Shown: piece after piece, positions 1 to 5,523 of the stretch
Numbering within the stretch: position 1 is the first letter of the stretch
Layout of the letters: every line of letters starts with the position of its first letter
Source of the DNA: an uncultured Agathobacter sp.
GTDB taxonomy: Bacteria > Bacillota > Clostridia > Lachnospirales > Lachnospiraceae
NCBI GenBank assembly: GCA_934358675.1
Contig: CAKRKX010000129.1
Coordinates: forward strand, 1-5,523
Direction: 5' to 3'
DNA length: 5,523 bases
Translations under genes and position numbers: made by a program
Notes under the pieces: generated by a model
Database searches by the model: none
Told to the model about the DNA's origin: nothing
Seen by the model: the letters and a program-made list of their open reading frames with translations, nothing else

Positions 1-1490
1 GCATATGCGAGGGCGTCTTTGTGGCGGGAGCGACCGTGCTCGTTCATTATCTGTATCATATGGCTGCGGAGCTTGGACATGCGCTGGGGGAAAATGCGAC
101 GGAGGCTGCCCTCCAGCCGGCATACCGGAGCGATGGCAGGATCCACGCGCTCGCGGAGGCGGTGGACGAGCTGTCGGTCGCATTCTCTGCGATGGGAGGC
201 AAACGCGAAGTATCCGGAAATGAGAGCGTGGAACTGTTGCAGCAGGAGATTACGGGAAAGCTGTGCGCGGCATGTGACGGCTGTGCGATCTGCTGGGAGC
301 AAAAGGAGAGCGACCTGTCGCGGCGCGTCAGGCGGATGCTTCTGGCGGTGATCGCGCATCATCCGAGGGAGGAGATCCTTGAGAAAAATTATGTGCAGGA
401 ATGTCCGCGGTATTCGTGGATGGTGGAGGAGGCCATCTGGGCGTTCTCCCGCATGGAGCTCAATGAGGCGTGGTACAAAAGACTGCGGGACAACCGCCGG
501 GTGATCGCGGATCAGCTGGACGCGATGGCGCTTGTCATGCAGGACTGGACGAAGGAACACACGAATCTGGATGCGCAGTCGAAGGTGCTTCTGGCGAAGA
601 TCGCCTACGAGGTGAAGGAGCGCGGGCTTCTTGCCGAGCAGATCCATCTGTATGAGGATGAGCACAAGCGAAAGTCGGTAACGGCGGTCGTCTCCAGCAA
701 ATGGGGCGGAGGTATTCCATCGAAGAATTATCTGCGTGCGCTCGAGCTGGCAACGGGGCTGTCACTTCGTCTGCAGCAGGATGCGCGCTCGATCCTGACA
801 AAGGATCCGGTCGCAATCACGGCGTATGAGGACACCGCGTTCTATGTGATGTCGGCGGTTGCAGCGAAGGCGCAGGAACATTCCCAGGCAAATGGCGATA
901 ATTTCTCGCTTTTTACCCTGGATGACGGCAACTGCCACATCTGTCTGTCGGACGGCATGGGCAGCGGCGCGGCGGCGAGCAAGGAGAGCGAGATGGTCGT
1001 GGAGCTGATCGAGAAGCTGATGGAGGCGGGGTTCCCGTGGGAGACCGCTATCCGCATGATGAATTCCGCGATGGTACTTAAAGGTGACAACGATTCGTAT
1101 TCGACGCTGGATTTCGCGGGGATCGATCTGTACACCGGAGAGCTTGCCGTCACGAAGATCGGGGCGGCGGCATCGTTTGTGCGAACGAAAAAAGAGGTGC
1201 ACTGCATGAGCCGGGCGTCGCTCCCGGCGGGGGTGGATACCGATCAGGTTCCGGACGCGCAGCACCGCAGACTCGCCGGCGGGGATTTCCTTGTAATGGT
1301 CACAGATGGTGTGTTAGAATATCTACATGTGAAAAATCCGGAAGAAACTTTTGCGGATATGATACGTGAGATTAAAACCGATAATGCCGGTGTGCTCGCC
1401 GATACACTGATGGAGCGTGTGATGCTCTACACGGGCGGGCATGTGCCTGACGATATGACGATCGTCGTTGCCGGTATCTGGGAGAAATAA
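1..1490 (+). CDS. spoIIE: Stage II sporulation protein E (SpoIIE), 5'-truncated by the window edge
   Basis: SpoIIE is the membrane-anchored PP2C-type serine phosphatase that dephosphorylates SpoIIAA in the forespore, releasing sigma-F; in B. subtilis it also binds FtsZ at the polar septum. The frame is open from the left edge (first full codon at base 3, counted here as residue 1), so about 495 residues remain of a protein usually near 800. Missing are the start and nearly all of the N-terminal membrane helices; residues ~5-20 look like the end of the last hydrophobic segment. A helical regulatory region follows, with a Cys cluster at 88-97 (CxxCxxCxxCW). The PP2C domain spans about 270-495 and is complete: GDNFS, SDGMGSG with the metal-binding Asp at 317, VTDGV with Asp 435, and PDDMT with Asp 483/484. 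All metal-site acidic motifs are intact, so it should be an active phosphatase. A GTG at base 21 could be mistaken for the start, but homologous sequence continues upstream. The stop overlaps the tilS start by one base. Confidence 0.95.
   Translation, partial: ICEGVFVAGATVLVHYLYHMAAELGHALGENATEAALQPAYRSDGRIHALAEAVDELSVAFSAMGGKREVSGNESVELLQQEITGKLCAACDGCAICWEQKESDLSRRVRRMLLAVIAHHPREEILEKNYVQECPRYSWMVEEAIWAFSRMELNEAWYKRLRDNRRVIADQLDAMALVMQDWTKEHTNLDAQSKVLLAKIAYEVKERGLLAEQIHLYEDEHKRKSVTAVVSSKWGGGIPSKNYLRALELATGLSLRLQQDARSILTKDPVAITAYEDTAFYVMSAVAAKAQEHSQANGDNFSLFTLDDGNCHICLSDGMGSGAAASKESEMVVELIEKLMEAGFPWETAIRMMNSAMVLKGDNDSYSTLDFAGIDLYTGELAVTKIGAAASFVRTKKEVHCMSRASLPAGVDTDQVPDAQHRRLAGGDFLVMVTDGVLEYLHVKNPEETFADMIREIKTDNAGVLADTLMERVMLYTGGHVPDDMTIVVAGIWEK
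1291..1320 (+). promoter_or_regulatory. Candidate internal sigma-A promoter inside spoIIE, driving tilS-hpt-ftsH
   Basis: TTGTAA (1291-1296, four of six matches to TTGACA) is followed after 18 bp by TAGAAT (1315-1320, five of six matches to TATAAT). TGT directly precedes the -10 hexamer, giving an extended -10. Transcription would begin near base 1327, about 160 bases before the tilS ATG, and the following 60 bases are AT-rich for this gene (about 37% GC). A vegetative promoter here would make sense because spoIIE is a sporulation gene while the next three are housekeeping genes. It lies wholly within coding sequence, so the match could be chance. Confidence 0.35.
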
Positions 1491-1492
1491 TG
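1480..1492 (+). promoter_or_regulatory. tilS ribosome binding site and overlapping stop/start (TAATG)
   Basis: GGGAG at 1480-1484 lies five bases before the ATG at 1490. The site is inside the last codons of spoIIE, and the spoIIE TAA (1488-1490) shares its final A with the tilS ATG. This fixes the tilS start and suggests translational coupling when both are on one transcript. Confidence 0.75.
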
Positions 1493-2941
1493 GTTGAGCA
1501 GGTTGCAAACGAGATCAGACAATGGAATATGATCGCTCCGGGGGATCATGTGATCGCCGGGGTGTCAGGTGGCGCGGATTCGATCTGCCTGTGCTGTGTG
1601 TTGGCGGATCTGACCGCGGAGCTTGATTTTACACTTACGGTGGTGCATGTGGAGCACGGTATCCGCGGAACGGAGAGCGTGGCGGATGCGGCGTTTGTGC
1701 AGGCGTTCTGTCAGGCGCACGGGATTGACTGTGTGATCCGTGCGGTCGATGTTCCGGCTTATGTGGCAAAGCATCACATCGGCGAGGAGGAAGCGGCGCG
1801 TCTGCTGCGCTATGAGATGTTTCGCAGGGAGGCGGCAAATGATCCGACTTGCAGGATCGCATTGGCGCATCATATGGAGGATAATGCGGAGACGGTGCTT
1901 TTTCAGATGGTGCGGGGCAGCGGGCTGGACGGCATGTGCGGCATCCGTCCGGTGCGAAGAGAAGCGTCGGGCGTGATGTACATCCGTCCGCTTCTCGGGT
2001 GCAGCCGCAAACAGATCGAACAGGAACTGGCGCGGCGCGGACAGGCTTACCGCACGGATGCGACGAATGCGGATACGGCATACAGCCGCAACCGCATCCG
2101 GCATAACATATTGCCTGAGCTGAAAGAAATCAATGCGCAGGCGGTGCTTCATCTGAACCGGATGGCGGAGCAGATGAGTGAGATCCGCGATTATATGGAT
2201 GCACAGCTGGATGCGGCATATGAAGCGATCGTGACGGCGGATGATGCCGGACTTGTGATCGCAGCAGCACCGCTTGAGAAGCTGCCGCATATTATGCAGA
2301 CGAGGCTGGTGCACAATGCTCTGGCGCAGGCGGCGGGCGCAAGGCAGGATGTGCAGGCGTGCCATATCGATGCAGTGCTTGAACTGTCCGGTAAGCAGAC
2401 AGGACGGAGCGTGGATCTGCCGTACGGACTTGTGGCGCAGCGCAGCTACGATGCGATCCGTATCCGAAAGAAAGCGGCGCAGGAGCCGGTATGTGCGATG
2501 GCAGAGACGGAGGTGCCGGCGGCGCTTCTGGAAGAACTGATGGAAACGGGAGAGCAGAGAGAGATCCCGGTTGCGGGTACGGCGGAGGCGCATTTTGCGG
2601 CACGCATTTTCCAATTTGATGGGAATCTGTCGGAAATTCCGCAAAAAATGTATACGAAATGGCTGGATTATGATAAAATCAAATTTGGTTTTTCTATCAG
2701 AACCAGAAGAAATCAGGATTATTTTGTGATGGATGCCGAGGGGCATCGCAAGAAGCTTTCCGATTATTTTATCGATCGGAAGATCCCGGCGGAGGATCGG
2801 GATGCGACACTTCTTGTCGCGGACGGCTCCCAGATTCTGTGGATCGTGGGAGGACGCATGGGGCGCGGAGCCCAGCTTGAGGACACAAGCCGGTGGATTC
2901 TGGAACTTACCTACGAAGGAGGAACGAAAGATGGATTATAG
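1490..2941 (+). CDS. tilS: tRNA(Ile)-lysidine synthetase TilS
   Basis: TilS uses ATP and lysine to convert the wobble C34 of tRNA-Ile(CAU) to lysidine in the cytoplasm, switching the tRNA from Met to Ile identity so that AUA codons are read; it is normally essential. The 483-residue product has an N-terminal HUP/PP-loop domain with the ATP-binding SGGADS at 26-31, HVEHGIRG at 53-60 and HHMEDNAET at 127-135, whose H127, D131 and E134 match the conserved catalytic and metal-binding positions. RNRIRHN at 200-206 is the family's conserved Arg-Asn motif, with a helical middle region after it. A C-terminal TilS_C domain begins near 395 and includes the KKLSDYFIDRKIP stretch, which contacts the tRNA. 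Length is within the family range (about 430-480). The ATG at 1490 follows a GGGAG site. The end overlaps hpt by 11 bases in another frame. GC content drops sharply at the start of the C-terminal domain. Confidence 0.95.
   Translation: MVEQVANEIRQWNMIAPGDHVIAGVSGGADSICLCCVLADLTAELDFTLTVVHVEHGIRGTESVADAAFVQAFCQAHGIDCVIRAVDVPAYVAKHHIGEEEAARLLRYEMFRREAANDPTCRIALAHHMEDNAETVLFQMVRGSGLDGMCGIRPVRREASGVMYIRPLLGCSRKQIEQELARRGQAYRTDATNADTAYSRNRIRHNILPELKEINAQAVLHLNRMAEQMSEIRDYMDAQLDAAYEAIVTADDAGLVIAAAPLEKLPHIMQTRLVHNALAQAAGARQDVQACHIDAVLELSGKQTGRSVDLPYGLVAQRSYDAIRIRKKAAQEPVCAMAETEVPAALLEELMETGEQREIPVAGTAEAHFAARIFQFDGNLSEIPQKMYTKWLDYDKIKFGFSIRTRRNQDYFVMDAEGHRKKLSDYFIDRKIPAEDRDATLLVADGSQILWIVGGRMGRGAQLEDTSRWILELTYEGGTKDGL
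2916..2930 (+). promoter_or_regulatory. hpt ribosome binding site
   Basis: AAGGAGG at 2916-2922 is a near-perfect Shine-Dalgarno sequence eight bases before the ATG at 2931, located inside the end of tilS. It decides the hpt start: the same frame is open back to about 2733, but only this ATG has a proper site and gives the normal family length. Confidence 0.85.
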
Positions 2942-3473
2942 TAAGAAGCATAACATATCGGTTTATCTGACCGAGGAGCAGCTCAATGAGCGAATCGCAC
3001 AGATGGGTGCGGAGATCACGAAGAAGTTTGCGGGAGAATCCGTATATCTTGTCTGTATCCTGAAGGGATCGATCTTCTTTACAACCGAGCTTGCCAAGAG
3101 AATCGAGCTTCCGATGACGATCGATTTCATGTCGGTTTCCAGCTACGGAGCAGAGACACGCTCATCCGGCGTGGTCAATATCAAGAAGGATCTCGAGAAT
3201 TCCATTGAGGGAGAAAACGTGATCGTTGTCGAGGATATCGTGGATTCCGGTCATACACTCAGCAGACTGATGTCACTGTTTGCAAGCTGCAACCCGAAGA
3301 CACTGACGATCTGTACACTTCTCGACAAGCCGGAGCGCCGCGTGGTTGAGGATCTGAAGGTGGATTATACAGGATTCGTGATCCCGGACAAATTCGTTGT
3401 CGGATTCGGACTGGATTATGATCAGAGATACCGCAATCTTCCATATATCGGATTCGTGGAAGATGCGGACTAG
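2931..3473 (+). CDS. hpt: Hypoxanthine phosphoribosyltransferase
   Basis: The enzyme salvages hypoxanthine (and usually guanine) with PRPP to give IMP or GMP plus pyrophosphate in the cytoplasm. At 180 residues it has the standard bacterial length. Visible motifs: LKGS at 44-47 (pyrophosphate loop), the SSYGAETRSSG mobile loop near 70-80, and the PRPP signature VEDIVDSGHTL at 100-110 with acidic pair E101/D102 and catalytic Asp D105. K143 is the purine-contacting lysine; PDKFVVGFGLDY follows, with D162 as the probable second metal ligand, and the RYRNLPYIG ending is typical of the bacterial HPRT group. No key residue is missing. The first 11 bases overlap the end of tilS. In B. subtilis HprT has been reported to act with TilS as an activator of ftsH, the next gene here; whether that holds in this organism cannot be seen from sequence. 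Also called hprT. Confidence 0.96.
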   Translation: MDYSKKHNISVYLTEEQLNERIAQMGAEITKKFAGESVYLVCILKGSIFFTTELAKRIELPMTIDFMSVSSYGAETRSSGVVNIKKDLENSIEGENVIVVEDIVDSGHTLSRLMSLFASCNPKTLTICTLLDKPERRVVEDLKVDYTGFVIPDKFVVGFGLDYDQRYRNLPYIGFVEDAD

Positions 3474-3475
3474 AA

Positions 3476-3487
3476 AAGGAGGGCAGA
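3476..3487 (+). promoter_or_regulatory. ftsH ribosome binding site supporting a GTG start
   Basis: AAGGAGG at 3476-3482 begins three bases after the hpt stop and lies five bases before the GTG at 3488. No in-frame ATG nearby has a comparable site, and the GTG gives the expected short, basic N-terminus before the first membrane helix. Confidence 0.85.
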
Positions 3488-5305
3488 GTGAATACTAAAA
3501 ACAGAAACGGATTTCGCGGATTTGGATTCTATGCGATGTTGATCCTGGTTGTCGTACTCATCTGGTACGGCTTAAGCGGGAATACTTCGACGAGTTCCTA
3601 CACGAAGTCGGATTTTCAAAAGGCGTTGGAAAAGGATGACGTGACTTATGTCAGGGTCGTTCAGAACCGTGAGATTCCGACCGGAAGTCTGCGGGTGAAA
3701 TTAAAGGATGGTTCGCAGGAGTATCTGTATACCTCGGATGTCAACGAGATGCAGACGCTGATGGACGATGAGAAATTTGACAACTACACGATCGATGATG
3801 TGCCGGCTGAGAGCTGGATCATGACACTTTTGCCGTATCTTCTCATTTTTGGCGCATTCTTCATCCTGTTTGTGATCATGAATAACAATGCGGCAGCCAA
3901 CAGTGGCGGCGGCAAGATGATGAATTTCGGCAAGAGCCGTGCGAAGCTTTCCACGGAAGAAGACAACAAGACTTCGTTTGCCAATGTTGCGGGACTCCGT
4001 GAGGAGAAGGAGGAGCTCGAAGAACTCGTCGATTTCCTGCGTGACCCGAAGAAATATACAAAGCTCGGTGCGCGTATCCCGAAAGGTGTGCTTCTTGTCG
4101 GACCTCCGGGAACAGGTAAGACACTTCTTGCCAAGGCGGTAGCGGGAGAAGCCGGTGTACCTTTCTTTAGCATTTCCGGTTCGGACTTCGTAGAGATGTT
4201 CGTCGGTGTCGGTGCTTCCCGTGTGCGTGATCTCTTTGAGGATGCGAAGAAGAATGCTCCTTGCATCGTTTTCATCGATGAGATCGATGCAGTGGCAAGA
4301 CGACGCGGAACCGGTATGGGCGGCGGACACGATGAGCGTGAGCAGACGTTAAACCAGATGCTTGTTGAGATGGATGGATTCGGTGTCAACGAGGGAATCA
4401 TCGTGATGGCAGCGACCAACCGTGTGGATATCCTTGATCCGGCGATCATGCGTCCGGGTCGTTTTGACCGTAAGATCGTGGTCGGAAGACCGGATGTCAG
4501 AGGGCGTGAGGAAATTCTTGCGGTACACGCGAAGAATAAGCCTCTCGGTGAAGATGTGGATTTAAAGCAGGTTGCACAGACGACTGCCGGATTTACCGGT
4601 GCGGATCTTGAGAATCTGCTCAATGAGGCGGCTATCCTCGCCGCCAAGGAGAACCGTGGATTTGTCGTGCAGGCAGATATCCAGAAAGCGTTTATCAAAG
4701 TAGGAATCGGTGCGGAGAAGCGCAGCCGTATCATCTCTGAGAAGGAGAAGAAGATTACCGCATTCCACGAGGCGGGACATGCGATCCTCTTCCATGTGCT
4801 TCCGGATGTGGGACCGGTACACACGGTATCCATTATTCCGACCGGAGCAGGAGCTGCAGGTTATACGATGCCGCTTCCTGAGAAGGATGAGATGTTCAAT
4901 TCCAAGGGACGCATGCTGCAGGAGATCGTTGTGGATCTTGGCGGACGTGTCGCCGAGGAGCTTGTATTTGATGATATCACCACCGGTGCGTCACAGGATA
5001 TCAAGCAGGCAACGCAGATGGCGCGTGACATGGTAACCCGTTACGGAATGTCCGAGAACATCGGACTCATCTGCTACAAGGATGATGACGATGAGGTATT
5101 CATCGGACGTGATCTGGCACACGCACACAATTACAGTGAGGGTGTTGCTTCCGCAATCGATGCGGAGGTCAAGAATATCATTGACCATGCCTACGAGGAG
5201 GCAAAGCGTATCATCGGCGAACACCGCGATGTGCTTGACCGTTGTGCGGAGCTTCTTCTTGAGAAAGAAAAGATCACAAGAGAAGAGTTTGAAGCCCTGT
5301 TCTAA
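3488..5305 (+). CDS. ftsH: ATP-dependent zinc metalloprotease FtsH
   Basis: FtsH is a hexameric membrane-bound AAA+ protease that extracts and degrades misassembled membrane proteins and some regulators. The 605-residue product has a basic start, TM1 at ~12-29, an extracytoplasmic domain at ~30-108 and TM2 at ~111-131. The AAA+ domain carries Walker A GPPGTGKT at 205-212, the pore loop MFVGVG at 237-242 with aromatic F238, Walker B FIDEID at 262-267, and the second region of homology ending RPGRFDR at 322-328, where R322 and R325 are the probable arginine fingers. The M41 protease domain has the zinc motif HEAGH at 427-431 with catalytic E428; the third zinc ligand is D504 in TTGASQD. All catalytic positions are present. 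The protein ends right after the protease domain, without the longer polar tail of E. coli or B. subtilis FtsH. It is the last gene before a terminator, 14 bases after hpt. In B. subtilis FtsH degrades SpoIIE, encoded at the head of this cluster. Confidence 0.97.
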   Translation: MNTKNRNGFRGFGFYAMLILVVVLIWYGLSGNTSTSSYTKSDFQKALEKDDVTYVRVVQNREIPTGSLRVKLKDGSQEYLYTSDVNEMQTLMDDEKFDNYTIDDVPAESWIMTLLPYLLIFGAFFILFVIMNNNAAANSGGGKMMNFGKSRAKLSTEEDNKTSFANVAGLREEKEELEELVDFLRDPKKYTKLGARIPKGVLLVGPPGTGKTLLAKAVAGEAGVPFFSISGSDFVEMFVGVGASRVRDLFEDAKKNAPCIVFIDEIDAVARRRGTGMGGGHDEREQTLNQMLVEMDGFGVNEGIIVMAATNRVDILDPAIMRPGRFDRKIVVGRPDVRGREEILAVHAKNKPLGEDVDLKQVAQTTAGFTGADLENLLNEAAILAAKENRGFVVQADIQKAFIKVGIGAEKRSRIISEKEKKITAFHEAGHAILFHVLPDVGPVHTVSIIPTGAGAAGYTMPLPEKDEMFNSKGRMLQEIVVDLGGRVAEELVFDDITTGASQDIKQATQMARDMVTRYGMSENIGLICYKDDDDEVFIGRDLAHAHNYSEGVASAIDAEVKNIIDHAYEEAKRIIGEHRDVLDRCAELLLEKEKITREEFEALF

Positions 5306-5334
5306 AAAGATGTCTTTAAAAAAAGCAAAATATG

Positions 5335-5372
5335 ATCCGCTCGTGCATAGAAATGTGCATCGGGCGGATTTT
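5335..5372 (+). terminator. Intrinsic terminator after ftsH
   Basis: The arms 5335-5349 and 5354-5369 pair over 15 bp, with two G-T wobbles and a single bulged T at 5360, closed by a GAAA tetraloop (5350-5353). Four Ts follow (5369-5372), then a mixed sequence, so the T run is short. It begins 30 bases after the ftsH stop and fits as the end of the operon. On the opposite strand the hairpin is followed by an A-rich + strand region (a run of Ts when read in reverse, near 5317-5330), so it may work in both directions. Confidence 0.8.
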
Positions 5373-5384
5373 ACGTTGTGATAT

Positions 5385-5429
5385 TGCACAAAAACGCATG
5401 TAAACTTTTGTGAAGTTTGTGCACACTTC
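5385..5429. repeat. Cluster of short inverted and direct repeats (TTTGTG / CACAAA)
   Basis: TGCACAAA at 5385-5392 has a perfect inverted copy, TTTGTGCA, at 5416-5423. A third copy of the core, TTTGTG, lies at 5407-5412 and also pairs with CACAAAA at 5387-5393. In addition GAAGT (5412-5416) and ACTTC (5425-5429) flank the palindrome GTGCAC. The cluster lies just upstream of a TATAAT hexamer, so it could be an operator or activator site for the next gene. No regulator family is identified. Confidence 0.4.
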
Positions 5430-5453
5430 TCGGGGCAACCATGCTATTATAAT
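5425..5453 (+). promoter_or_regulatory. Candidate promoter for a gene beyond the right edge
   Basis: TATAAT at 5448-5453 is a perfect -10 hexamer, within the 10-base palindrome TATTATAATA at 5445-5454. At the usual spacing the -35 position reads ACTTCT (5425-5430), a poor match to TTGACA. A promoter with a good -10 and weak -35 often depends on an activator, and the repeat cluster lies immediately upstream. Transcription would start near 5460 and run rightward out of the window. The region is AT-rich, which makes chance matches easier. Confidence 0.4.
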
Positions 5454-5523
5454 AACCGTAAAAACCCCCCAATACATTATATAGTTTTTGCTATACCCCA
5501 TAGTAAAAATACCTTCTCCTAAA

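Noticed and set aside
21..23. GTG at 21 as the true start of the first gene
   Set aside because: The frame is open to the window edge, residues before the GTG fit the end of the SpoIIE membrane region, and SpoIIE needs several hundred more N-terminal residues. The gene is cut by the window edge.
1543..1556. Inverted repeat GATCA-TG-TGATC near the start of tilS
   Set aside because: Short, within coding sequence that encodes the conserved strand before the PP-loop, and expected by chance.
1565..2746. A 393-codon open frame on the minus strand, antisense to tilS
   Set aside because: It lies opposite a well-supported gene, is full of Arg, His and Cys in a pattern typical of reverse-complemented coding sequence, and has no recognisable domain.
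2733..2930. A longer N-terminus for hpt, using an earlier ATG
   Set aside because: The extra 66 residues would overlap the conserved TilS_C coding region in another frame, look unlike any HPRT, and have no matching ribosome site; the ATG at 2931 has an excellent one.
3345..3422. Possible promoter hexamers inside hpt upstream of ftsH (TATACA, TATGAT)
   Set aside because: TTGAGG lies only 14 bases before TATACA, and TATGAT has no acceptable -35 at 16-18 bases.
3784..4833. A 349-codon open frame on the minus strand, antisense to ftsH
   Set aside because: Its Ser/Arg/Pro-rich product is the expected shadow of conserved ftsH codons; ftsH itself has every family motif.
5408..5425. CRP-like or Rex-like operator at TTGTGAA / TGTG...CACA
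   Set aside because: The half-sites do not have the spacing of either consensus: the CRP arms are one base too far apart and the second Rex half-site is absent. Kept only as an unassigned repeat cluster.

Overview
The window is a compact, single-strand stretch of a Firmicutes chromosome. It reads spoIIE (3' part) - tilS - hpt - ftsH on the + strand, followed by a terminator and a short AT-rich intergenic region. The sporulation phosphatase SpoIIE shows the organism belongs to an endospore-forming lineage. The direct spoIIE-tilS junction, the moderately high GC of the genes (roughly mid-50s % in spoIIE and tilS, somewhat lower in hpt and ftsH) and the protein sequences suggest Clostridia, probably Lachnospiraceae. 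That placement is an inference from family knowledge, not a database match.

Layout. Bases 1-1490 hold the C-terminal ~495 residues of SpoIIE: the end of the membrane region, the regulatory segment and the complete PP2C phosphatase domain. Its stop codon shares one base with the ATG of tilS (1490-2941), the tRNA-Ile lysidine synthetase. The tilS end overlaps the start of hpt (2931-3473, hypoxanthine phosphoribosyltransferase) by 11 bases. After a 14-base gap carrying a strong Shine-Dalgarno sequence, ftsH begins at a GTG and runs 3488-5305. A hairpin with a GAAA loop and a short T run (5335-5372) closes the unit. The remaining ~150 bases hold a perfect TATAAT hexamer and several short inverted and direct repeats, probably the upstream region of the next gene, which lies outside the window.

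How the genes fit together. Three of the four are housekeeping genes: decoding of AUA codons, purine salvage and membrane protein quality control. SpoIIE acts only in sporulation. In Bacillus subtilis the same genes are neighbours but yabS and yabT lie between spoIIE and tilS; here they do not. Because spoIIE runs straight into tilS, the housekeeping genes probably need their own promoter. A candidate extended -10 promoter (TTGTAA - 18 bp - TAGAAT preceded by TGT) lies inside the 3' end of spoIIE. FtsH is known to degrade SpoIIE in B. subtilis, and TilS and HprT have been reported to activate ftsH there, so the cluster may be a regulatory neighbourhood as well as a conserved gene order.

I found no CRISPR array, mobile element, RNA gene or unfamiliar protein system. 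The points most worth a second look are the internal promoter, an unusually regular CxxCxxCxxC motif in SpoIIE, an AT-rich dip inside tilS, and the repeat-rich intergenic region at the right edge.
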